Below the pieces are notes generated by a model. That model was not told where the DNA came from. It saw nothing but the letters and a program-made list of their open reading frames with translations, and did no database searches. A stretch of 64,000 nt of DNA. Source: Macrotrachela quadricornifera (Eukaryota; Rotifera; Eurotatoria; Philodinida; Philodinidae). Made by a program: the position numbers and the translations under genes. Of the stretch, positions 37,736-49,711 are shown piece after piece. The stretch spans positions 253,274-317,273 of the forward strand of contig JAJEKB010019224.1 of assembly GCA_022393335.1 (NCBI GenBank). Reading direction: 5' to 3'. Position 1 is the stretch's first letter. Each line of letters begins with the position of its first letter.

Positions 37736-39429
37736 ATGTATGTTAATATCAAATTTTTGCTCAAAATTGTATAATGATTTTCGTTGAAAAATGTTAAAAA
37801 AATGTTTTTCGTTTTCCTATCGCGGGATCTAAAATTCTCTATTTACGTTATTCTGTATATTTATTTTTTCTGTGTTTCAAAGAGTATGTCAAGAGACGGA
37901 ATATAGCAGTCTCTTTTTTAAAAAAATATATACAAACACTGATGTAAATAGAACCCTAATTTTTAATCACTTTTTTAAAATCTTCAACTCATGGCTCTTT
38001 TTTTTACATAAAAAGTCAGCATTTCTAAACATTTCATGCCATTTGAAAATACCTTGCCTGAGATTAGTAGTGGCATTTTACCTTTACTGTACTCTAGTTT
38101 TTCAAAGCAAAATAAAGATAAAATGTCACGCTTGGCTGAGATCAGTTTTTGAGGAAGACGTTGAATATTTTTAATTAGTTATTATCTTACCTTTAAATAA
38201 TAACAAATGATACTATCAAAGGAGTATCAAAATTTACAGGAGAAAGCTCTATCCAAGGAAAGAAAATAGTTTTGAGCTCGGTTTTATCATTATTACATTT
38301 ACTTTTATAGTCAGTTTTTTTTTCAAGTGACATATTCTTATCAATAGACGAATGTCGATAGTATAAAAGAAAAGAAAAAAAGTATTGTTTATTTTACATT
38401 ACTAGAGGCTTCTATGCATGATTTAACTCAAAGGGAGAAAAATGGGATTCCTAGAGTGTATACTCTTACTGTGCTTCCTTGTACTTCTATCAAGAGGGAA
38501 CAGCAATTTCTGATTCTGTGTTTTAAAATAAATTTTGATGATTTAAAACCATTTCTGAATCATTCAAATTCATTTTTTTCACATGATTTAGTTTTGATTT
38601 TCAAATGATTCAAAGCATTTGCTTTTCCCATGACTTCCACTATACTTTCTCGATACTCCCATTGTATTTCAAGAGCACGCTAGTCTCGCCTTTTTTCCTT
38701 GGCCAGTCTTTAATGTCACAACAAAATTGATTTAATTTAGATAGGAAAAACGTCCCTGAATATAAAATATAATATAGATGAGTAACATATATATTTATAT
38801 GCATAACGAATGGACATTTACGATGTATATACATAGTGAATAGATATATATATAACGTATATATATATATACATATAAAATTTTTTTCGTTCTGTGACTA
38901 ATCGTATGAAAGTTCCCGAACTGAAAAAATTTGTCTATTATAATTTAGATTGATCAAATATTAGTTGTAAGATTGTCGTTACATGAAAAACTAAACTTTA
39001 ATGACAGTTATATAAAGAACATATTCACAATCGAACTACCGTCTTATGTAAGTTTATTTATTAGGAATATTCCAAATTTCTTGTTTTAAAGTAAAAATAA
39101 AAATCGATATGAATTAAATTATACCTTCCGATAAGAAAAACATACGTTATTTTCATTTTTTTTCCAATTTAAAATCAATTATAATTCAAGGTAAAAGCAG
39201 ATATAAATAAATACATATATCATTTCTTACGTTAGTAGAAGAAAAGATGTTATTAATTTAAATAATGAAATTCATTAATACTAAAATATCCATTTCTTTT
39301 TTTGTTTATATATTTACTTTGTATTGGAAAAAGATTCTATTTGTTTAATCTATGTAAAAAGAATTTTTTTCTGTTGTAAGAAGAAAAGAATCACGATTAA
39401 CTACACATTTAATATTTCAATCATAGAAA

Positions 39430-42400
39430 ATGATGTTTATTCACAAGAAACAATGTGTTATTTTCTTCATTGTAATTATATCTATTCTAATACAACCATA
39501 TAATACACAAACAACCACAGAAAAATTTCGTTCATCAAATATTGAATTAGGTAAATGAAAAGCAAAAAAAAAATTTTCTTTAGTTTTATAATTATTTATA
39601 AGTATTCTTTTAGTACCAAATTTTGTTGTTTTAAATTCAATAAGTACTGTTGATTTCTTTTGTATTAATCATCAACCAGAAAATTTACCATTACATATTA
39701 ATTTATCAAAAAATATTTCAAATGATCACATAAATATTACCACTGACCAATTAAACATAACAACAAAACATATTCGTATTCAATTAAAGAACTATATTGG
39801 AATGTTTCATTTATTGTGTCATGCAGAAGGAAAGCAAAATAAAGGAACTCGCGCCGATATTATTGCTAAAGGTAAACATATATATATATATAACGGATGG
39901 AGCATAATAAACGGACCACAAAGTTTTTCTCTTTTTAAAGTATTTTTCAGCATATTGGAGACTCTGTTTTAGGTTCATTCAATATAGAATTTTTCGCTCT
40001 ACAAAACTGTCTATTTTGTTTTTCAAATATGTTTTTTCTATTGACAAAAAATAAGAAAAATTGACAGCGACTAAATTGTGCAACTGCGATTTCTTATTAT
40101 TTTCCTTGAATATCTACCAATTTTTGTAAGCCACCCGCTCATCAACTTCGGTTCTAAATGTAGAGTCCTCAGTATGAATAGAAAGAGAGTTTTCTCCTCT
40201 ATGATTTCAAGATCTTTTCAAAGCTCCTGATGGTGTCATTCAGGTGCAATAAACTTGAAACTAACGTTTAGTGGTATTTTATTTTGAGTGTACTGTCGAA
40301 ATTCCTATTTGCAAAAGTCAACTGTACCCTATGAATGATTTACTAGTACATCATAGAATGCAGAATTTAATCCTGAACAAAATAGCATAATATTCAAGCC
40401 GAACAACAGAAATTTTTAGATTGTTCAGAAAAAAAAAGATCGATTCGAAAAGAGTGTTTTCGCTCTTTAAACTTATAAGTTATCACGAGATGCATAGTTT
40501 CACGGAGTAACTTTCAATATATTTCAAATTTCTACAGAACTACTATTTAAAGACATTTTTGATAATTGTATTATCTTCTGACAGTCGCAGTTGGACGATT
40601 TAGTCGCTGTCAATTTTTGTTGACAGAAAAAACATATTTGGAAAACAAAATAGATAGTTTTGTAGAATGAAAAATTCTGTATTGAATGAATCTTAAATGG
40701 AATCTCGAATGTACTAGGTAGTGCTCTAAAAGAGTTGGAAACTTTGCGACTTTTTTATTATGTGCCACTCGTTACAGGTTTAATTTCAATGATTAAATAG
40801 TAAAATATCATTTTCAGCTGAGTCAGGTATAGTTCAATTAATTGAACCATGTCGAGTATATGACAGACAATATATTAAATGTATTATTTATGCATCAACA
40901 ATGGCACGTGCTATTCAAAATGATTTTCCAAATGAATTTGAATTTACTGAAAGTTCTGATGTGTGAGTTATGAATAATGTTCAGAAAATTAATTGATTTT
41001 ATTTAATAGACAATCATATAGTACAAAATATGATTTTTTAAAAAATGAAAGTACTGATAAATATTTAGTATTTAAATGGTTACCGACTGTAGGTGGTGAA
41101 TTTCCGAATGGAGTAATTATGAATATGAAAATAATCTTACCCTATTTTGGTACAACATTTTATCGTTTCAATATGACTCCAAGTGAGTGATTATTATTAG
41201 GTTAAACTCATCGGAAAAATGTCTTTCCTCTTCCCTCATTCTTTTTATATCAAACTTTTTATGCACAAATCAAGGCTAATTATAAGAATGACTTAAACAC
41301 TTTATTTTAGTGTAGTATATCATTCATCACGATTTACTTCGATAAAAACTATACACTTTTTTGTGAAATTGACTATCAGTGCACATAACTCAGTTATTTC
41401 TTTTTTTTGATATTTTACTGGATTTAATGTATCTGAATTTGTATAATCGAGTATGCTATAGAGAGTTTAATAGGTTTAAAATGGTAATTTATTTAGAAGA
41501 TAGTAGAAAAAGAAATAGCTCAGTTGTGAAGCATTTTGTCAACTGAGTTATTTGTAGCAGTGGTTAATTGCACGCAAGATATATAGTATTTATGAAAGCA
41601 AATCGTAATCAATGATACACTACACTAAAATAAAGTTGTCAAATTAACCTTGTAGTTAGCCTTGATCTGAGAATAGAAAGTTGAATATAAAGAAAATGAG
41701 GAGATGGGAACGACTCTTTCCTACGAGTGTAATTCAGTCAGAATCGATAACGGTAGAGATACTGATATGCATAGTATGAAGTCAGGAATAGTAAAAATCA
41801 TCGATTGATGAAACATACAAAAACATATGGTTTTCTTAGAGCTTTTATGAAATGATTCCTCGAATGAAAATGAAGTGATATGTCACTCCTTCATCTTCCC
41901 TCATAGGATTCAACTTTTGTATATTCATTTTTCTAATCATTGTCCGAATATTGTGGAATGAGAATTTTCCCTATCCCACAGGCCAAAACTTTTTTATCGT
42001 CTTATTTATAATATAGCATGCCGGTTGTTTGAATATATAATAGTTCTTTATTGAAAGACAAAACTGATTTTAGCCATGGGTTCCTGTAAAAAAAAATGAA
42101 TTTGACGTCATAAATAACTCATTTTAGTTCTTCCAAGTCGTGTTATTAAACCTTATAAGTGTATTAGGGTAATAATGTTATTTACATTATTTTTATTTTT
42201 ATGAAAAGCAGCATATCGGAATCTTGAAAATGAGGGTAAGAGTGTGCTTAAACTGCACATGTACTCACAGAAATAATTTGAAGACAAAACTGAACTTTTG
42301 TTCTAGCAGTGGACAAATGAAAAGAAAAATATGATTATCTTTCGACTAAATGTCTTTCGATCAATAAAATGAAATTCGTGTATTAGAATAGAACTATCGG

Positions 42401-43704
42401 AGATTTCAAACTTGAAGAGAATCTGGCTAGACCCATGTTTTAATAAAAAACTAGTTTAGATAACTGAAAATTGTTGCAGATTTTTACATATTTTTTTCTC
42501 TTTGTGATTGTCTAATTGTTGTTAGTATTTATTCTTTTGTATGCTAATATTTATTTTACATTCTCCTTCATGGTTGAACTGAAATGTTTTTGTTTTGATT
42601 TTCATTAGCAAATAAATATTCCAAAATTTTCTAGTTTACAATAGTTTTTAGCACATTATTAAAACTTTCATTTATGATTATATACTCAAATCTAGATCAG
42701 AATAGACTATCAACAAGTATATGACATATCATATTAATATTTGAATCAATTTCAATGGATGCAAGAGATGTATTTGATAATATTTTTTTTGTTTTTAAAC
42801 TTATTTTATATAAGAACCATTCTTTGTAAATTTCAGAGAATAAAAAATGAAAAATCAAATGTATTAAACATCTTTTTTGTTAATAAATTATTGATATATT
42901 TAAAGATAATAATATTATTTTAGTTTTTGTGATCAAACCTAATTTTGTTTTACAAAATTTATCAAAAAATAAAATTCAAATTCAATTCACAACTATGTCT
43001 TCACCAGCAATCTGTGAAAAAAGTATTGTACCAAAAACAAATTTTAATATCAATAAAGTAAGTTTGAATTAACTGAACAATTATTTGAATATTTCAATTA
43101 GACATGGACACCAATTGAATCAAAACGCAATACTATGATTATTGAACTTCTATGCAATACAACTTATGAGATATGTATAAAATGTCGACAAACATTAAAT
43201 AATACATATGCTTTTGAAGAATGTAAAGAAACAAAAACATCAAATCAATGTAGTAAGATATTATATACATAAAATCATAAATTTTATTCTTATTCTATTT
43301 GAGATTTTATAAATCTACCAGTCATAATTATACCTATCATTATTGTTTTATGTTTAATAATATTACTCATTTCCACTGGAATTTATTCGTAAGTAGTTTA
43401 ATATCTGTATTTATTTCTAATTAATCTTTATATATAGAATTTATCAAAGAAAACAAATAAGTCAAACTATTCCTGTAAGATATTTAGTTTAACTAAAAAC
43501 TTTAAAATAACAAACGTCGCATTTTAGTCTGTGATAGTTCAACCTGCTACTGAAGATTTAATAAACACTAATAATGAAGGAACAGATTTTTCAATTGAAC
43601 CAGAAAATGATAGTAGCGAATCGAATCAGTTAATTGACACAAAATATACACCGATGGATGGTGATGATGGTTTGGTTATGTTCGTTCGAAGGGACACATC
43701 ATAG
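39430..43704 (+). CDS. Single-pass receptor resembling a class I cytokine receptor (IL-6R/Domeless-like layout)
   Basis: Nine exons: 39430..39550, 39614..39871, 40818..40962, 41010..41182, 42924..43057, 43102..43252, 43322..43388, 43438..43474 and 43528..43704, giving about 420 aa. The fourth acceptor was placed by frame. Signal peptide about 1-27. An Ig- or FN3-sized domain (about 40-126) carries a Cys57/Cys109 pair. A second domain begins EPCRVYDRQYIKCII: Cys138-x9-Cys148-x-I, the spacing of the class I cytokine-receptor C-x9-C-x-W motif, with Ile in place of Trp. A third FN3-like domain (about 235-325) has LLCNTTYEICIKCR, the FN3 tyrosine-corner pattern. A TM helix fills exon 7 (about 328-349), and the 70-residue tail contains KYTPMD. 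No WSxWS and no kinase domain. Many N-glycosylation sites. Known: such receptors signal through JAK/STAT. Assignment here is inference; an unrelated Ig/FN3 adhesion receptor remains possible. Confidence 0.45.
39893..40772. mobile_element. TA-flanked foldback element inside receptor intron 2
   Basis: About 880 bp within the intron 39872..40817. The left end ACGGATGGAGCATAATAAA pairs with the right end, whose reverse complement begins ACGAGTGGCACATAATAAA. The arms are alignable for about 200 bp and include the mirrored GACAGCGACTAAAT / ATTTAGTCGCTGTC blocks. Flanked by TA at 39891-39892 and 40773-40774. The terminal motif is shared with the elements at 49230-49690 and 59966-62846. No transposase frame. 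Confidence 0.7.
41207..41729. repeat. Foldback element in receptor intron 4
   Basis: Inverted arms of about 190 bp around a central segment. Left-arm words such as AAATCAAGGCTAA and CACTTTATTTTAGTGTAGTA recur reverse-complemented as TTAGCCTTGATCTG and TACACTACACTAAAATAAAG. Outer parts match through CTTCCCTCATTC / GAAAATGAGGAG. A related single fragment (CTTCATCTTCCCTCATAG) lies near 41890 in the same intron. No coding capacity. Confidence 0.7.
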
Positions 43705-45607
43705 ATTTCGGTTTTGCCATTCCATGATAAGCCCATTAAGTCATATGCGGATGCTTGAAGACTAAGATTCTATTCAAGTCCGCTGTTGTTCTCTCATTTT
43801 CGACTAAATCTGATTATAAAAATAAAAAGATTTGATTCATTTGGAATTTGTGTTAAATACGAATCTAGAATAAATATATATGTATTCATGAATAAAATTT
43901 TATTTTAGAATTGATACAAGATTGTGAATTAATTGTAGGTACGATTGCATTGCATCTTGAGATCCTAAAATGATATTATTAGAGACAGTTTACCAGTGAT
44001 TGGACACGATTATCATATACGAACTGTACACAGTATGGAAGCGATCATATTTAGATAGTCTTATATAACTGTACTTATATCAATAATGGTTATTACTAGT
44101 ACATAATATATTTTGAATGTATATTTTCGAACTCTTAGCATCTTCTTGTAGATATGAAGTTTAAACTAATGTATCAGATCATGGCAATTAATGTTAAACA
44201 TTATGCATCAAACCTGAAAGTCATAAAAATGAACTCGAATGGTTCTTGAAATAGTTATAGAAAAAAATTTGGTCATGGTTAATTTGGCATAGGACGGACA
44301 TGGAAACTTAGAAAATAAACACTTCCACAGACATTTGAGCATTAAAACATCAAATGTTTTTCGCCTTTTAAACTTTATAGAATTCCCTTTGTTAATCATT
44401 TTGCTAAAAACATTTTAAAATTTTATCAATAAATAGTGATACTAGACTTAAAATGCTGGCAATCTCAAGCTGTTGAGAATGATGGAGTTAAGATGTTTAT
44501 GAGTATTTTAACCTTAAAGTTATTATTTACTCATCAAATACCAAAATGATCAGCGAAAATAGTTTTACAAAAAAACCAAAAGGCGAAAAAATCTAATGTT
44601 TTAATGATTGAGGAGTATTCGTGAAAATGTTTAGTGATACATCTAATATTTGAAACTTTTCATAATTCTACAATTCATTTCCATGAATGGCAAGCCGAAC
44701 TTCTAAATTCTATTTTTCATGAACTTTCATATGATAAAAAACAGGTTAAAAAAGGTGATGAGAACTTAAAGATGCTCAAAGAAAGTTCTTTGACAGTAAA
44801 GAAAGAGATAGAAAATGTATTAGCACATAGTTACTATTAGAGTTATCAAATCGTAAAAAACTTGCTACTATCCAACAATCTTAATCAAAATTATCGATTG
44901 TATATGACCATTTGTGTACCATATGATTCGATTAAAGTTGTCTATTCTTCCAAAAAAAATCAAATGCATTCATACTTACATTTACTAACACAAATAAATA
45001 AATAATAATGATGGATTTACTTTGAAAAGATTACTACAATTGAAAATGATTCTTGTTCAACAAAAACAAGATCTTATACATATATAGCATTGAAAGCAAC
45101 AAATGAATATAACTTCATTCTAACAAAACAGTATCAGTCTAATAAAGGATAAATGAATAGTATTTTCTTCTATTCAAATATATAAATTCTTAATATACAA
45201 AACATTCCTAATTAAAATTATCTCTTAGTTATGTGAAACTTATCAAGTCATTAACACTGCTGAAATATTCATCATCGCTATTCATCGGAAGATTTTTGCT
45301 TTTCTTTTCATTATCGTTAAGTTGTCATACATCCATCCTGAGTCTCACCATTAAATCTCTCGTCATTCCACAAAAAATGATGTATAGCGAATACTTGAAT
45401 GAAGACAAAATATTTTCTGTTAGTTAAATTAAAATAACAAAGAGACATCTATTGTTAACCAATCTATTGGTATTTTGAATCATTTCAAATGAATCATTTC
45501 TAATATGTTCTGTTATTCTATTATAATATATTATATACGCAATCACTTATTTTTCTTATAATTATTGTTAATTTCTATTAAATTGTTTTTATTTAAAATT
45601 TTTAATT
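43705..45607. other. Spacer between the receptor and golgin-84 genes
   Basis: Receptor 3' end (AATAAA near 43870), then AT-rich DNA with the inverted repeat 44339-44609. The 68-codon frame at 44634-44840 is charged but matches no family I know and adjoins the repeat arm. No other feature seen. Confidence 0.45.
44339..44609. repeat. Short inverted repeat
   Basis: The left arm (CATTAAAACATCAAATG, then TTTTTCGCCTTTT) mirrors the right arm (AAAAGGCGAAAAAA, then CTAATGTTTTAATGATTG) over about 35 nt. Weaker similarity extends outward for another 30 nt. Probably an old foldback insertion. Confidence 0.5.
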
Positions 45608-48484
45608 ATGTCTTGGTTACTAAAACAAGCTGAAGATATGTTAAATCGAGTTGATCAACAAACAAATGCAGCTTTTCATCAACAACCATCAACTTTACCA
45701 CCAAAACAAACTCAAGTTGAATTTATTCCTAATACACCATCATTTACTCCATCCATACCATTAAATCAACCTACTATCAATCCTATTCCAACGAATCGAA
45801 CAACAATAATACCAACACGTCGTACTAAAAAAACTGATGAAGCAGATCTTATTAATTATCTTAATAGTTCAACACCAATCAATAATAATGACACAAAGAA
45901 AACAATTCGTATTACATCTTTGAATAATAAAAGACGTACAAGTAGTTCATCTAGTGTTTCTATTGATGATCCTCCAGCAACATCATCTCATGATAATAAT
46001 AAAGAACTTGTTTTAGTAAAACAGAATATAAAAAACCTAATTTTCATTTTCTTTTCTTTTGTTTTTTATTCAGAATATTTTACCAATTGAAGAATCTACT
46101 ACTAAAAATTCTGATAACGAATTAATAACTTCACTTCAAGCAGAAATTCAAACATTAAAACGTGATAAAAATCAATATGAAAATGAATTACAAATATATA
46201 AACGTCAACAACTTCAATATCAACAACAAATAAATGAATCTGATGCTTTATTACATAATTTACGTACACGTGAAACAGATTCTACTGAAATATTATCAGC
46301 AAAAGATTCTCAAATAGGTTTACTGCGTGTTCGTTTATCTGAATATGATGATTTATTACAAACAAAAACATCTCAATATGAAAAATTACAAAATGATTAT
46401 TCAAATTTATTACAAAATTCATCTAATATTCAAACACAATCATATGATTTTTTACAATCACGTATAACACAATTAGAAAAAGAATTAGAACAAAATATAA
46501 ATGAAAATGAACGTTTTAATAATGAAAATCAACAATTAATTGAACAATTAAGATTAACTGAAAAACGTTTAAATGATGAACATTTACAATTATATGAACA
46601 ACAACAACAAACAAAACATGCAAAAAATTTAATTAATCAATTGGAACAAGATATGAATGAATATAAAGCTAAAGCACAAAGAATTTTACAAACAAAAGAT
46701 AAATTAATTATTAAACTTAAAGATATTGTACAATATAGAAGTAGTACACCAACTATTGGAGATCAACATGGTTAGTTAAAGACAAGAAAAAAAAAGATTT
46801 TTATTAATGAGAATATTCAATATTTATTATCAAATCTGTTTTAGAAATAGGAGATTTTATCTATAGATGAAATTTTATATTCGAAAAAGATCCGAACTTA
46901 TATATAATTTAGTTATTTCTATTTATAGAATAAACATGAGATGTCAGATCATAATATAAGTATATGAATTTGTAGAATATGAAATACACTTTTCTTTTGG
47001 TTTTGTTGGGATTAATTTTCATCGATAATATATACTCGTAATTTGCTAAATGGCTAAGATCGTTCTTTTTTCTTAAAATCTGTTTCTAGTAATATTAAAT
47101 GAATATTTCTAAATAATAAATCAATTTGATGTGTTTATTTTGTACTACTATCGTATGATTATGAATCTAGCATATTTTTTAAGATTTGATCTTTTCTATA
47201 GATTAAAGGCTTTTCAAATGTCCTTTGATTTTTATATAGAGCAAAACGATGCAAATATCAACGATTTCTATTTTTAATATTTATATCCCAATGATGATTT
47301 TAATATCTATGAGTTAATAAACAAGAGTATATATATTTGAAAGTTTTAAACAATCAATTATGATTAGAAGTAAATATAATTACAAACTATGAAAATAGTA
47401 TGAGAATGAGTTCTTGTCTAAATCTTAATATTGATAAATCATATCCTATGATATCCAGACTATAGATAGAAAAATGAATAGGTAGGAACTAGTCTTTTTA
47501 AAATCTTTAATCTCGATTTTGCTTCTTATTTCATTAATTACTGTCATATTTTTTCTAGTAACTGAAACAAGTAGTACTAATGATGATTCTACTATTCTCG
47601 ATGTTAGTCTAGTAGGAAATCCACCTGCAACAACATCATCATCATCGATATCTTCTAATTGGGCTTCTATTGAATATGAAGAATTAAAAAGTGAAAATGA
47701 ATTATTTAAACAAGAACTACAAGCACGAGAATTAACAATTCATACATTACGTAATGAACTTCAAGAATCTGAATTATTAAATCAACACAATGATGAACAA
47801 TATCAAGAACAAATAAATCAATTAAATGAAAAATTAAAAGATGAACATTCACATTTAATCTTAGTTGAACAAGATTATCGTAAATTAAAACAAGAATTAA
47901 CTTCAATAAAAGATGATTTTCATAAACAAAAACAAATTCATCATGAACAATTAAAAGAACGTGAACATGAAATTGAACGTCTTCGTTTACAATTAACATC
48001 GAAAACAATAAATCATATTAATGATGATGAATTAGAAAAACGTTTACAAACATTAACTGAATCTTTAATACATAAACAAACTATAATTGAAACATTACAA
48101 ACTGATAAAAGTTCATTAACAATGCAATTAGAACGTTTAGAAAAACGTTTAGATGATTATGAAACAATAACAGCAAATAATGCTTTACAACAATCATCAA
48201 AAATTTATTCAACAACATCAATACCAATTGATGATAGTGAAAATTATGAAAATCTTCGTTATCGTATGCCATTATTACGTGAAACACCATATGATGTTGA
48301 TTTAACAAAAAAAGTTAAACGTGCAGCAAATGAACTTGATAAACTTGGAATTCGTTTAACAATATTTTTACGTCGTTATCCAACTGTTCGTCTTGCTGTA
48401 TTCTTTTATGCAATACTTCTTCATTTATGGACATTTATTGTAATTTTTACATATACACCAGAAGTTCATAGTCATACGAATTAA
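45608..48484 (+). CDS. GOLGA5: Golgin-84 (GOLGA5), Golgi coiled-coil tether
   Basis: Tail-anchored Golgi tethering protein that captures COPI vesicles and maintains Golgi stacks. Exons 45608..46015, 46074..46770 and 47559..48484 give 676 aa (human about 730). The N-terminal MSWLLKQAEDMLNRVDQ matches the golgin-84 start. A low-complexity Pro/Thr/Ser-rich region follows. Coiled coil then runs from about 145 to 600 with dense Gln/Glu/Lys/Leu heptads. The conserved C-terminal block LTKKVKRAANELDKLGIR and FLRRYP leads into a tail-anchor TM (about 646-665) and a lumenal TYTPE. This C-terminal block is diagnostic of golgin-84. The start is firm because the family N-terminal motif begins at this Met. 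The last intron (46771..47558) is 788 nt. Confidence 0.95.
46771..47558. other. Intron 2 of golgin-84
   Basis: 788-nt AT-rich intron between donor GTTAGT (phase 1) and acceptor TTTTTCTAG. No nested feature seen. Confidence 0.7.
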
Positions 48485-49711
48485 ATTAATTTATAATAGT
48501 TATAAATATATTGTTTTATTTTATGAAATTATATATACAAATGTTACTATAAGAACAGGAAGCATTTTATAATGTTCATTGATAGATTATAAATATAATA
48601 TCTTACTAAAGAGTATAGTAATAAACGAAATATTTATACATTGGTATTAGAGTATATTCGAATATCTTTCTAACAATCTATGTGATTTAATTTTATTCTA
48701 TTATCTATTTCTATGGATTTATTATTATTATTTTTGTGCATAAAAAGCTAAATAAATGATCATTTTATTAGCAGAAGTAAAAATCTTCGGCTATAATTTT
48801 TCGTGTTAAATAAAAAGAACAAAGTATGAACGACAAGTTTTTCCAGAATAAATCTGAGAAAGAGATAAAGTCAATAATTAAGCATTTCTAAAAAAAAGCT
48901 CTTGCCATTTGCGCAGCATGTAGCGGCAAAACATTATGAACGATTCCAGCTTTTTGTTTGCAACAAAAACAAATTTCTTAACTTTTAATAATGTTGATGT
49001 ATGATAGAATTTTGATATACTACATTTCGGTGAAAGACATGTATTTTTCAAACTGAAAGAAGTTGCAAGAACTTTTTGGATTTTTTTTCGTTTTCGATTC
49101 GTTCTGGTAAAATATGGACGATATAATATTTATATTTTAGATCTTGCTTTGACAAAATACAATTATTATACGTATGAATTTAGTTTCATTTGACATATAT
49201 TCCATAAAAATATTATTTATATAAATATAACGGGTGGCACAGAATAAATTATACTGTATGTATTTTTAATATTTCTTCTCTATTCTTCGTTTCATCGGAA
49301 CATCTTTTTTTATTAAAAGATAGCGCTTGAAATGTTCTACAAAACTATATATGATTAGGTCCCAAAGCTGTTTTAGATATATTTGAAAAAACATAGAAAA
49401 AGCTGTAAAATGTAATGGATTACGCATAATGAATGGCCGCATTTTGAGTAATCAAATTTTGCCCATGTGAAAATGATATTTTTTTTTGCCATCGTTTTTA
49501 GAGGTTTTTGTATACCTTTACTTTTTATCTTTTTTCAAATATATTTTGAACAGCTTTGGGATCTAATTATATATGGTTTTTCAGAGAATTTCAAGCGTTA
49601 TCTTTTAATAAAAAAGATGTTTTGATGAAACGAAGAATATAGGAGGTATATTAAAAATACTAACAGTATAATTTATTGTGCGCCACTGGTTATGTTATTG
49701 TTCGTTATTCA
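48485..49711. other. Spacer between golgin-84 and the first DEG/ENaC gene
   Basis: Convergent genes; both 3' ends lie here. It contains the palindromic element 49230-49690, which ends about 20 bp from the channel stop codon. The rest is AT-rich without supported coding. Confidence 0.6.
49230..49690. mobile_element. TA-flanked palindromic MITE
   Basis: 461 bp, nearly fully palindromic, with arms of about 200 bp. The left end ACGGGTGGCACAGAATAAA corresponds to the right end's reverse complement ACCAGTGGCGCACAATAAA. Inner blocks mirror well (GCTTGAAATGTTCT / AGAATTTCAAGC; AAAGCTGTTTTAGATATAT / ATATATTTTGAACAGCTTT). TA at 49228-49229 and at 49691-49692 fits a TA target duplication, as for Tc1/mariner-type transposases. 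Non-autonomous. The inner AGCTGTTTTAGATATATTTG block also occurs in the element starting at 59966. Confidence 0.8.

Larger units (their letters stand above)
33014..39429. other. Gene-poor region with foldback elements
   Basis: 6.4 kb with no supported gene. It holds the foldback elements at 33783-34433, 35250-36292 and 37149-37735 (listed separately); the rest is AT-rich. Open frames at 36206, 37872, 38414 and 38640 are short, and the first overlaps the arm of a foldback element. AATAAA for the RNase gene is near 33067. Confidence 0.5.

Noticed and set aside
47706..48308. Minus-strand ORFs of 75-100 codons
   Set aside because: Antisense shadows of the golgin-84 coiled-coil exon.
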